64,000 nt of DNA from the NCBI GenBank assembly GCA_016710465.1, contig JADJVS010000016.1, positions 1,054,001 through 1,118,000 on the forward strand, given 5' to 3'. Below, in pieces: positions 52,112-60,216 of this stretch (its first letter is position 1; every line of letters starts with the position of its first letter). A model generated the notes under the pieces. That model saw only the letters and a program-made list of their open reading frames with translations, ran no database searches and had not been told where the DNA came from. The stretch is from Sulfuritalea sp. GTDB taxonomy: Bacteria; Pseudomonadota; Gammaproteobacteria; Burkholderiales; Rhodocyclaceae. The position numbers and the translations under genes were made by a program.

Positions 52112-53497
52112 ATGCGATTTCGTGGAGTTGTCAGAGAATACGAAGGAGTTTTGGGAACGCTCATGCGAGCGCTCGACCTTTGCCTGATCATGTCGGCTGG
52201 TGCCCTGGCGGCGCTGGCGTATCTCGGCGAAGTTCCCGACACCCCCAAAAGCTACTGGCTTGCAATTTCCATCGGTGCACTTCTCTGCCTGAGCCTCTTC
52301 CCAAATTTCGGAATCTATCGAGGATGGCGGGGAGACAGCCTGGGCAAAGAATTGCGCGCCATAACGATCGCCCTCGCGATCTCCTTCAGTGCGATGACGG
52401 CAATCACTTTTGCGATCAAGTCGGGGCAGGACTTTTCACGTATCTGGTTCATCGCCTGGGGTGCCACAAGTTGGCTGTTCCTGGCGATAAGCCGGGTAGT
52501 CCTGCGGCGGACGCTGCGCGAACTGCGGCGCCGAGGATGGAATCAGCGGCGCATAATCATCCTCGGCTCGGCGCATAGCGTCGAAGCGTTGTCGAACGGT
52601 CTGATCTCGGCCCCCTGGACCGGGCTGGTCATCAGGCAGGTACTCACACTCGATGAATTCACGTCCGGCATTGCGGACGACGATGCGTTTCTAGTCAAGC
52701 TGGTACGCAATCTGGCGATCGACGAGGTCTGGGTAGCGCTGCCCATCAGGCATGAAGCAGCCATCCAGTCCATCCAGAAGGCGCTGCGCTACAGTACCGT
52801 CGACCTGCGCTATGTTCCAGACATTTCAAGCCTCCAATTACTCAATCACTCGATTGCGGAGGTGGCCGGTTTCCCGGTCATCAATCTCACCTCATCCGGC
52901 ATGAGCGAGTCGGATTTGCTGCTCAAGACGATCGAGGATCGATTGCTTGCTGCGATCGGCCTTTGTCTGGTTTCTCCATTGCTGCTGGTCATTGCCGCAG
53001 GCGTTCGTTTGTCCTCGCCGGGACCAATATTGTTCCTTCAGAAACGCTGGGGATTGAACGGAGAGGAAATAACTGTTCTCAAGTTTCGCACCATGCGCCT
53101 CGAAGCTTCGCTGGATGTCAAACAGGCAACACGAGCGGACCCGCGAGTGACGCCCTTTGGTCGATTCCTGCGCCAAACCAGTCTTGACGAATTACCCCAA
53201 CTGGTAAACGTTCTGAAGGGTGATATGTCGATTGTCGGGCCGCGTCCCCATGCGGTTGCGCACAATGAGATCTATCGAGATCTTGTCGAGAAATACATGT
53301 CTCGACACAAGATCAAGCCTGGAATCACCGGCTGGGCACAAGTGAACGGATACCGTGGAGAAACCGACACCGTCGACAAAATGCGACGGCGTGTGGAGCA
53401 CGATCTTTACTATATCGAGAACTGGTCACTGGGGCTGGACTGCAAAATCATCGTGCGGACGATAATTGAAGTCCTCCGCGATCCAAACGCCTATTGA
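52112..53497 (+). CDS. Undecaprenyl-phosphate hexose-1-phosphate transferase (WcaJ type)
   Basis: 461 residues. N-terminal four or five membrane helices, a CoA-binding-like cytosolic domain ('RRIIILGSAHSVEALSNGL') and a fifth hydrophobic hairpin before the bacterial sugar transferase domain: 'KTIEDRLLAAIGLCLVSPLL', 'VLKFRTMRLEA', 'RQTSLDELPQLVNVLKGDMS', 'VGPRPHA' and 'PGITGWAQVNGYRGETD'. It starts glycan synthesis by loading glucose- or galactose-1-phosphate on undecaprenyl phosphate. Its stop overlaps the convergent ligase gene by seven bases. Confidence 0.93.
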   Translation: MRFRGVVREYEGVLGTLMRALDLCLIMSAGALAALAYLGEVPDTPKSYWLAISIGALLCLSLFPNFGIYRGWRGDSLGKELRAITIALAISFSAMTAITFAIKSGQDFSRIWFIAWGATSWLFLAISRVVLRRTLRELRRRGWNQRRIIILGSAHSVEALSNGLISAPWTGLVIRQVLTLDEFTSGIADDDAFLVKLVRNLAIDEVWVALPIRHEAAIQSIQKALRYSTVDLRYVPDISSLQLLNHSIAEVAGFPVINLTSSGMSESDLLLKTIEDRLLAAIGLCLVSPLLLVIAAGVRLSSPGPILFLQKRWGLNGEEITVLKFRTMRLEASLDVKQATRADPRVTPFGRFLRQTSLDELPQLVNVLKGDMSIVGPRPHAVAHNEIYRDLVEKYMSRHKIKPGITGWAQVNGYRGETDTVDKMRRRVEHDLYYIENWSLGLDCKIIVRTIIEVLRDPNAY

Positions 53498-54744
53498 CCC
53501 GCATCTGGCGAAACAGCGTTGCCATTCAGGATCGAAGCCTCGGCGTCAAGGGATTGGTAGAGCAAGGCACAAAGAATCGCGAGCAAGAGAAGAGGGATCA
53601 CATGGTAGAAGAGCCCATCTACGAGCCCAAACGCAAAGAAACCAGTGCTAACGCTGAGCAGAGCCGCCAGGTTCGGATTTGAACCGCCGCTCGTAATCAC
53701 GTGCGTCAGCCGTTTGCCGACGATCCACCAACAAGCCCCGAGCACAACGCTGGCTCCAATAACGCCAAACTCAACTACCCATTGAACGAGGACATTGTGT
53801 GGCTGTACCGTCCCATATAGACAGCAGTTGCTCATTCGATACCCATCCAAACCCCAACCAAACCACGGGTGCTGCATCGCAGCCTTGATAGCATCCTGCC
53901 AAATTTCAATACGCCCAGTCGTATGCACAAGCGTCTCGATCGATTCTACCCGGCTGTGAATTCCTCCCGTAAAGGGGGATTGCGCGATGTACATCGACAA
54001 CGCATACGCTAGCGACATGGCAATCCCTGCCGTTACCGCTGATAAAAGCAGTATTCCAAGATAGCGCTTGCTTGTCAGCGCGTAAGTGGCGACAAACACC
54101 AGCCATCCCAGTAAGGCACCACGCGCGCCAAAAAAAAATATGCCGGTCAAGGCAAAGGCGCCCAGCAAGAAACCCACCATTCGTAGCCGGTTATCAAGAA
54201 ATGCAAGCGAAATACCAGCACAGCTTGCTACCATGCCATGATACGAAAAATGCCGAATATGCGAGTGATAGGGAACCCAGGAATGATCGTGAGGCTGCGA
54301 CAAATTTGCGCCGGGTACGCTCTGGAACACCAATATCAAGATCGCGGAATGAAACAGGCTGATCGCCAAGAGAACCACTGGAACGACATTTACGCTGGCT
54401 ACTCTCAACCAGCATCGCAGAGCCACCCCAAATGCAAACATGGAAAAGAGCAACCGAAGCTTCTCGGTGGCGGCCGCTGATTCCGCCATGTAAGTGGAAA
54501 CCAGCAACACAACAATCAATGCTCCCCAGGCCGCACCATCGACCCTGAAGTCAGGTGACGGGAAACCAAGAACGATATGCGGCAAGAGCATCAGTAAGGA
54601 GAACAGCAACAACTGGTGCGCCACACCGGCGTGGTACAAAGACAGCGACTGCTCAAATCCTGTGGCAGAGTCATACAAAACAACGAAGCACAGCACGGCC
54701 AAGACAATATCCACCAACTTTATTGGACTTACCCTTGTCGTCAT
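53491..54744 (-). CDS. O-antigen ligase/polymerase family membrane protein
   Basis: 417 residues from the ATG at 54744. About twelve hydrophobic helices and a long periplasmic loop with 'WQDAIKAAMQHPWFGWGLDG' and 'QPHNVLVQWVVEFGVIGA', the HN and E motif of WaaL/PglL/Wzy_C proteins. These proteins join finished glycan to lipid A core or protein in the periplasm. Placed opposite the WcaJ-type gene with overlapping 3' ends. The strand change begins the second half of the glycan region, which is visibly poorer in GC. Confidence 0.88.
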   Translation of the reverse strand: MTTRVSPIKLVDIVLAVLCFVVLYDSATGFEQSLSLYHAGVAHQLLLFSLLMLLPHIVLGFPSPDFRVDGAAWGALIVVLLVSTYMAESAAATEKLRLLFSMFAFGVALRCWLRVASVNVVPVVLLAISLFHSAILILVFQSVPGANLSQPHDHSWVPYHSHIRHFSYHGMVASCAGISLAFLDNRLRMVGFLLGAFALTGIFFFGARGALLGWLVFVATYALTSKRYLGILLLSAVTAGIAMSLAYALSMYIAQSPFTGGIHSRVESIETLVHTTGRIEIWQDAIKAAMQHPWFGWGLDGYRMSNCCLYGTVQPHNVLVQWVVEFGVIGASVVLGACWWIVGKRLTHVITSGGSNPNLAALLSVSTGFFAFGLVDGLFYHVIPLLLLAILCALLYQSLDAEASILNGNAVSPDAGQ

Positions 54745-54761
54745 AGGCTTTCCAGAGGATC

Positions 54762-56783
54762 TCACTTTCCCTTTACCATCACCGTCTCGCCATCCGCAAG
54801 TCCCGAAGTCATTCGGTTCAGAGTACCAAAATATCTTGGGGGTGCCTTGTCGACATATGCGCCAAGCGCATAGTAGGCCCGTTGGATCGCCATCCAAGAC
54901 TCGAGTCGCTCCTTCAACGCGTTCGCCTTACCGGATTCTTCAAGATAGAGATTTCGTCGCTCTTCAGCGTCACTGTCAAGGCGATACAGCTCGGAACGCA
55001 TCTCTGGCAGTTCCGTCAACATAAGCTTCCATGGCCACTCAATCACTGCGTATTGCCGCACTATGGCATTACTGTACATGAACACAGGGGCATCCACGGC
55101 TTTCGACTCGTGCGCCGGACTGCCCTGGAAACTCTCCGGTACGCGAACGCCGGCCAAGGCCGGTACGCTTGCCGCGATATCGATGTGACTGACTGGTTGA
55201 GTGACGCGGATCGAACGTGGAGACTTTGACCCGGGTGGCTTGACAATAGCAAGTGTCCGACCAACCTCGTCATACATAGGCCCGGAGTGGTTTCCGAATC
55301 CATGCTCGTGAAATGCCTCGCCATTGTCGCCAAGCACCACAAACAAGCATTCTTCCCAGAGATTCCTGCGTTTCAGTTCCTCGACGAATCCAGCTAGCAG
55401 CCGGTCCACGTTGCGCACTGAGTTCAGATAGCGGTTCCTAACCTGCGGGGCACGGTCTTTTGGCCAATAGTAATACACCGCGCGAATGCCAATATCGGCT
55501 GGCTGATATGGCTCTATCGCACTGGGTGGCATTACATAGCTGAAATGCGTGTTTTGCAGGTTCATACCAAGAAAAAAGCCTTCTGATGCTGGCCTCTTTC
55601 CTATCCATCGGAGGGCCGTCGCGATCGTCTCGCTATCTTCCACCTTGCCGGCGGTGGCGAGGCCCTGTTCAATCAAACGTACCAGCCCGTTCACGTCATC
55701 CTTGTTCTCCCAAGTCTGCCCCTTGAAATCCTCCGAATGAAAGTAATAGTCGACATCTGGCGTACGTAGCCAGTTTTGCATATTGCCCCAAAGCTCGTTT
55801 TGAGATGAAATATAGGCGGTCGAATAGCCTACGTCGTGAAAGGCCTTGAACATCGATGTACCACGCCAGGCCGCGTCCACTGGATAGGTTTCGAAACCAG
55901 GCCCGCGTAGGGGGTACTGGCCATACCAAAATGCCAGATCCGTAAGATTCGAGTGCGATGCAGTAGCATAAGCGTAGTCGAAACTGATGTATTTGTCATG
56001 CATTGACTTCAGAAATGGAATTGCTTCCGGGTAATTCGTCAGCAAGTCATGTCTCAACGATTCAACCAGAATTACGATAACAGGGTATCGTCGGTCAACG
56101 CTTTCAGACATTGCGCTCGCGGAAGGTGCAATAGATTGAATATACGTGCGTGCCCTTGCATCTATGCGTTGCGTTGGCGCGGCGGACATGGCGAAGGCCG
56201 CGGGAGAGGATCCGAGTCCGGTTGGCAGCGCAACAAAAGAGAAAATCAAGCAAAGCCCACCCGCCAACGCCACGCGGCAAGGGCGTTCGACTATTGTCAC
56301 CGGCGTCAGGGCGCGAATCGCAACCCATGCGATTGCGGCTATCAAAAGCGCCGCGCAAGCAAGTGCCAACGTAAGTATTGGGGCCGTCTGCAGCAGATGC
56401 TGCGGAACTCTCGCGGCGTTGTCGAGAAGAAATATGACGGCCTCGGGATTGGGCATGCGGCGGTTTGTGATCACATAGCCCCAGAGCGCTAGAAAGTAAG
56501 CAAGCATTAGTGTCAATAACAACAGCCCAACCGTGTCAAGCGCGCGACTCAGGAGCCTGCTACGAGGGGGAGAGAAAATACGAGGCGCTGTCCATGCCAG
56601 GAGCAAGGCGCCAGCCCAAAATGCAGTCGGCGCCAGAAAAACAGAGACCACCACCGACCATATGTCACTTCTGTCATACGATTCAGCCAATCGGAGTCCG
56701 GTAATCGTCACATCGGCAGCCGGCCAAATCGCCAGCAATGGTGCCGCCAAGCGTCGAGGAATGCGATTAGCCCAGGCCATCAT
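54762..56783 (-). CDS. Sulfatase-fold membrane transferase (LTA synthase/EptA-like)
   Basis: 673 residues from the ATG at 56783, which overlaps the FAD gene's end. About five hydrophobic segments occupy the first 210 residues, then a periplasmic alkaline-phosphatase-like domain. Metal and nucleophile sites: 'VIVILVESLRHDLL', 'ASHSNLTDLAFWYG', 'FVVLGDNGEAFHEHGFGNHS'. Members move phosphoethanolamine or phosphoglycerol onto glycans or lipid A. In this setting, modification of the surface glycan is likely. True sulfatase activity would need the Cys/Ser formylglycine motif C/S-x-P-x-R, which is not seen. Confidence 0.8.
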   Translation of the reverse strand: MMAWANRIPRRLAAPLLAIWPAADVTITGLRLAESYDRSDIWSVVVSVFLAPTAFWAGALLLAWTAPRIFSPPRSRLLSRALDTVGLLLLTLMLAYFLALWGYVITNRRMPNPEAVIFLLDNAARVPQHLLQTAPILTLALACAALLIAAIAWVAIRALTPVTIVERPCRVALAGGLCLIFSFVALPTGLGSSPAAFAMSAAPTQRIDARARTYIQSIAPSASAMSESVDRRYPVIVILVESLRHDLLTNYPEAIPFLKSMHDKYISFDYAYATASHSNLTDLAFWYGQYPLRGPGFETYPVDAAWRGTSMFKAFHDVGYSTAYISSQNELWGNMQNWLRTPDVDYYFHSEDFKGQTWENKDDVNGLVRLIEQGLATAGKVEDSETIATALRWIGKRPASEGFFLGMNLQNTHFSYVMPPSAIEPYQPADIGIRAVYYYWPKDRAPQVRNRYLNSVRNVDRLLAGFVEELKRRNLWEECLFVVLGDNGEAFHEHGFGNHSGPMYDEVGRTLAIVKPPGSKSPRSIRVTQPVSHIDIAASVPALAGVRVPESFQGSPAHESKAVDAPVFMYSNAIVRQYAVIEWPWKLMLTELPEMRSELYRLDSDAEERRNLYLEESGKANALKERLESWMAIQRAYYALGAYVDKAPPRYFGTLNRMTSGLADGETVMVKGK

Positions 56784-58356
56784 GTGGTTCGTCTCCTTTC
56801 GACTTAGCCTCGTGATAGTCATCATCGATATTCACGCCCCAGATCAGTGCTTTGTCGACATTGCCATCCAAAATGGCCTCGACCGCCAATTTCGCCGTCA
56901 GCATCGAATGATCTTGATTGTTGTAGCGATGCATTCCATTGCGACCGACTAAGTACAGATTTTCCAGGCCATCGAGCCATACCCGCACTTGAGGAAGCTT
57001 CTGATAGGCGCCAAAGTAGGCGGGGTAGGCTTTCGGCACGCGAATCACGGTGCCATCCAGCACATCCGAGCGATTTATCATGCCGATTTTTTCGAGTTCC
57101 CCCACGGCGAAATCAATCATCGCCTGATCGTCCTGCCGCCACAGGTCGTCCCCTTCCCAGCAGAAGTATTCGAGCCCTAGCCAGACCTTGCTGGCATCAG
57201 CCACCAGGTCGGGACTCCAGTTGTTAAATACCTGCAGGCGGCCCATGCGCACGTCACGCTCCTGAACGTAAATCCAATTGTCCGGTGGCATATTGTTTGC
57301 CCGCGTACTCAACGCTTGGTGGTTGTCACACATTCGAGAAACCAGCAGGCCTACCGTAATGAAGTCCCGATAGGGCAATGCTGCCGCGATCTCACTCACA
57401 TCGGCGGGTGCCGGAGGTAGCATCCCCGCCACCAGATCCTTGACCGGCATGGTCGAAATCACAGCGTCACCCAGCACTTCGATCGTTTGTCCCGTGGCGT
57501 CTTCGGTCAAAACTGAAACCGCTCTCCCGTCCTGGTGCCGTAAACCTGTCACCCTTTGCCTGAACCGAATCTCTCCACCGCCATCGGTCACCAGACGCGC
57601 CACTTCCTGCCACAATTGGCCGGGACCCATGCACGGATATAGAAAATGTTCTATCAGGCTGGTTTTAGTGGCTCGGCTTTTCGCCGTTATGCGCAGGCGT
57701 TGCCGAAGGGCATGGCGCAGGGTCTCAACGATGGAAAGTCCCTTGATCCGCTGTGCGCCCCATTCCGCGCTGATTCGATCACACGACATGCCCCAAACCT
57801 TCTCCGTGTAATCCTTAAAAAATGTGCGGTACAACTCGGCACCGAACCGGTTGACTAGAAAGTCCTCGAGCGAATTTTCCTTCTTGCGCGGAAACAGCAC
57901 CGACCAGGCATAGCTGATCCCGATCCTGACCAAACGCGCCACACCAAGATTGGTCAGCGTCGTTCGATTCAGCTTGATTGGATAGTCAAAATACTTGCGA
58001 AGAAAATATATCCGCGATAGGCGGTTCCGTACAAGCATCACATGCTTGGACTCCACCGCCGCCGTGATATCGGCGCCGACTCTTCTCGTCTGGCCCTGGT
58101 AGGCTATTCGCACAGTCGGCTCGTCCGCGGCGATTGGCAATATTTCCCGCCACCACTTCATTACCCATTCGGATTTGGAAAAGAACCGATGGCCGCCGAT
58201 ATCCATGCGGTTTCCCTTGTACTCAATGGTGCGAGAGATACCTCCCACCGCATCGGACGCCTCCAGCACGATCGGACTCGCCCGCCCACTGCGGATCAAT
58301 TCAAGTGCCGCCGTGAGTCCCGCTGGACCAGCACCAATAATCACCACGCTCTTCAT
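56767..58356 (-). CDS. FAD-dependent oxidoreductase (amine-oxidase/UDP-galactopyranose-mutase-like)
   Basis: 529 residues. 'VVIIGAGPAGLTAALEL' and 'IVLEASDAVGGISRTIEYKG' form the FAD site, with 'RMDIGGHRFFSKS' following, as in protoporphyrinogen-oxidase-like and Glf-like flavoproteins of glycan clusters. 'FKDYTEKVWGMSCDRISAEW' and 'LYPCMGPGQLWQEVA' are typical of this subgroup, whose substrate is unknown. The C terminus has 'LVGRNGMHRYNNQDHSM', the FAD-closing segment. The IS4 element starts about 30 bases before its start codon. Confidence 0.82.
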   Translation of the reverse strand: MKSVVIIGAGPAGLTAALELIRSGRASPIVLEASDAVGGISRTIEYKGNRMDIGGHRFFSKSEWVMKWWREILPIAADEPTVRIAYQGQTRRVGADITAAVESKHVMLVRNRLSRIYFLRKYFDYPIKLNRTTLTNLGVARLVRIGISYAWSVLFPRKKENSLEDFLVNRFGAELYRTFFKDYTEKVWGMSCDRISAEWGAQRIKGLSIVETLRHALRQRLRITAKSRATKTSLIEHFLYPCMGPGQLWQEVARLVTDGGGEIRFRQRVTGLRHQDGRAVSVLTEDATGQTIEVLGDAVISTMPVKDLVAGMLPPAPADVSEIAAALPYRDFITVGLLVSRMCDNHQALSTRANNMPPDNWIYVQERDVRMGRLQVFNNWSPDLVADASKVWLGLEYFCWEGDDLWRQDDQAMIDFAVGELEKIGMINRSDVLDGTVIRVPKAYPAYFGAYQKLPQVRVWLDGLENLYLVGRNGMHRYNNQDHSMLTAKLAVEAILDGNVDKALIWGVNIDDDYHEAKSKGDEPHDGLG

Positions 58357-58384
58357 TTGGTCAATTTAATTTCAACAATTTCAT

Positions 58385-59703
58385 CAGTAGTGTCCCAACG
58401 TTCTCACGCTGGGGTCGTATAACAAGTTGAAGGATTGAGGATATTCCGTGTTCGAAGCTGGTCTCGATTTGAACGTCGCTCGTAGCATTCCGGGTTCTTC
58501 CAACCGGACTGCGGGCGTCGCCAATGAACACGGGCAAACTCGTTTTTGCGCAGGTCATGGCACATCTGCCGCTGACCACTTTTCGTCGTTGTGTCGCCCG
58601 CTACGATGGGGAACACAAGGTCAAGCATTTCACTTGTCTCGACCAGTATCTGTGCATGGCCTTCGCGCAGCTGACCTATCGGGAGAGTCTGCGCGACATC
58701 GAGGCCTGTCTGCGCAGTCAGGCGGCCAAGCTGTACCACATGGGCTTTCGCAGCAAGGTCGCGAGGAACACGCTGGCCAATGCCAACTCGATTCGCGACT
58801 GGCGCATTTATGCCGACTTCGCGCAAAGCCTGATCAGCATCGCGCGCAAGCTTTACGCCGAAGAGCCCTTTGGTGTCGATCTGTCCAACACCGTGTATGC
58901 CTTGGATGCGACGACCATCGACCTGTGCCTGTCCGTATTTCCGTGGGCGCCGTTCCGTTCCACCAAGGCCGCAGTGAAGATGCATACCTTGCTCGACCTG
59001 CGCGGCAACGTCCCCAGCTTCATTCACATCAGCGATGGCAAGTGGCACGAGGTCAATGTCTTCGACTTGCTGGTGCCGGAGGCTGGCGCCTTCTACATCA
59101 TGGACCGCGGCTACATCGACTTCGAGCGATTGCATCGCTTGCATCAGGCTGGGAGCTTCTACGTCATTCGCGCCAAGTCGAACCTGCGATTCCAGCGCCG
59201 GTACTCCCTGGAATCGGATCGCGCGGTCGGCATCATCTGCGATCAGATCGGCACACTGACCGGCTTCTACTCGATCCAGGACTACCCGGCACCGCTGCGC
59301 CGGGTTCGCATCAAGGACGACGAGGGCAAGACGCTGGTCTTCCTGACGAACAATACCGAACTGCCGGCGCGAACCATCGCCGAGCTGTATCGCTGCCGGT
59401 GGCAGGTCGAGTTGTTCTTCAAGTGGATCAAACAGCATCTGCGTATCAAGTCCTTCTTCGGTACCTCGGAGAATGCGGTCAAGTCCCAGATCTGGATCGC
59501 CGTCTCCGTTTATGTGCTCGTCGCAATCTTGAAGAAGCGACTGAAGCTCTCTGCCTCGCTCTACGAAATCCTACAAATCCTGAGTCTCACCATGTTTGAG
59601 AGAAATCCTTTGGATCAGCTACTTGCTCGCATTCCACCTTCATCAGATCTACTGGAAAATCCCAACCAGTTGATCTTGTTCGATTAACGTTGGGACACTA
59701 CTG
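58385..59703 (+). mobile_element. IS4-family insertion sequence, complete
   Basis: 1319 bases. Terminal inverted repeats of 18 bases begin cagtagtgtcccaacgtt at the left and are exactly mirrored at the right end. A 9-base target duplication caatttcat flanks it (58376-58384 and 59704-59712). Transposase intact. It is inserted between gtrA and the FAD oxidoreductase gene, both read on the minus strand, so it may cut the promoter or transcript of the latter. Confidence 0.93.
58524..59687 (+). CDS. IS4-family transposase
   Basis: 387 residues. Opens 'MNTGKLVFAQVMAHLPLTTF' with DUF4372-like N-terminal region, then the DDE core: 'YALDATTIDLCLS' (first D), 'FYIMDRGYIDFERL' (second D) and the YREK-like 'YRCRWQVELFFKWIKQHL' (E). 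No internal stop or frameshift is present and both element ends match, so it looks able to move. Ends 'LLENPNQLILFD'. Confidence 0.95.
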   Translation: MNTGKLVFAQVMAHLPLTTFRRCVARYDGEHKVKHFTCLDQYLCMAFAQLTYRESLRDIEACLRSQAAKLYHMGFRSKVARNTLANANSIRDWRIYADFAQSLISIARKLYAEEPFGVDLSNTVYALDATTIDLCLSVFPWAPFRSTKAAVKMHTLLDLRGNVPSFIHISDGKWHEVNVFDLLVPEAGAFYIMDRGYIDFERLHRLHQAGSFYVIRAKSNLRFQRRYSLESDRAVGIICDQIGTLTGFYSIQDYPAPLRRVRIKDDEGKTLVFLTNNTELPARTIAELYRCRWQVELFFKWIKQHLRIKSFFGTSENAVKSQIWIAVSVYVLVAILKKRLKLSASLYEILQILSLTMFERNPLDQLLARIPPSSDLLENPNQLILFD

Positions 59704-59736
59704 CAATTTCATGGCAAGTGACGCGCCTCATAGTAC

Positions 59737-60135
59737 TTAGAACAGCAGACGTTTCCGCATTTGGAAATTGAACAAGAATGTTGCGCAAGCTGCCGCGAGT
59801 TTGGACGGCGCCAATGGCATTCCCACAAGCTCGACCAAAAGAAATATCACCGCATTGTTCAGTGCCAACCCGGCCACCCCCACAAGTGCAAATAGCGCCG
59901 CCTCAAACCCTTCCCGATGCCCGAGACGCCGCTGAGCAAAAATATGTCGCGTCGAAAGAAAATAATTCACTGCCGCACCAGCACAGAATCCGGCCGTCGC
60001 GGCGACTAGGTAATGCACAATTCGCGACAGACTCACTAAGATTGCCAGATCGATCATCAAGGCTAGCAGGCTCGCAAGAATGTAGGCTCCGAATTCTCTG
60101 CTGGCGAAATCTCTGCGCAAAAGGTCTCGGATCAT
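59737..60135 (-). CDS. GtrA family membrane protein
   Basis: 132 residues from the ATG at 60135 ('MIRDLLRRDFASREFGAYIL'); a GTG at 60192 would extend it by 19. Four membrane helices and the conserved 'AAVNYFLSTRHIFAQRR' between helices 2 and 3 identify GtrA, which flips undecaprenyl-linked sugars for glycan decoration. The partner GtrB-like glycosyltransferase is not beside it, but the neighbouring glycosyltransferases could serve. It lies 80 bases downstream of the large membrane protein gene. Confidence 0.88.
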   Translation of the reverse strand: MIRDLLRRDFASREFGAYILASLLALMIDLAILVSLSRIVHYLVAATAGFCAGAAVNYFLSTRHIFAQRRLGHREGFEAALFALVGVAGLALNNAVIFLLVELVGMPLAPSKLAAACATFLFNFQMRKRLLF

Positions 60136-60216
60136 GCGCAGGTCCGGGTAGCTGGCCGAGACGAGGGGATGTGCTGTCGCACGGAGCACCACCGAGGCCG
60201 TCGAATCCCGATAGCA

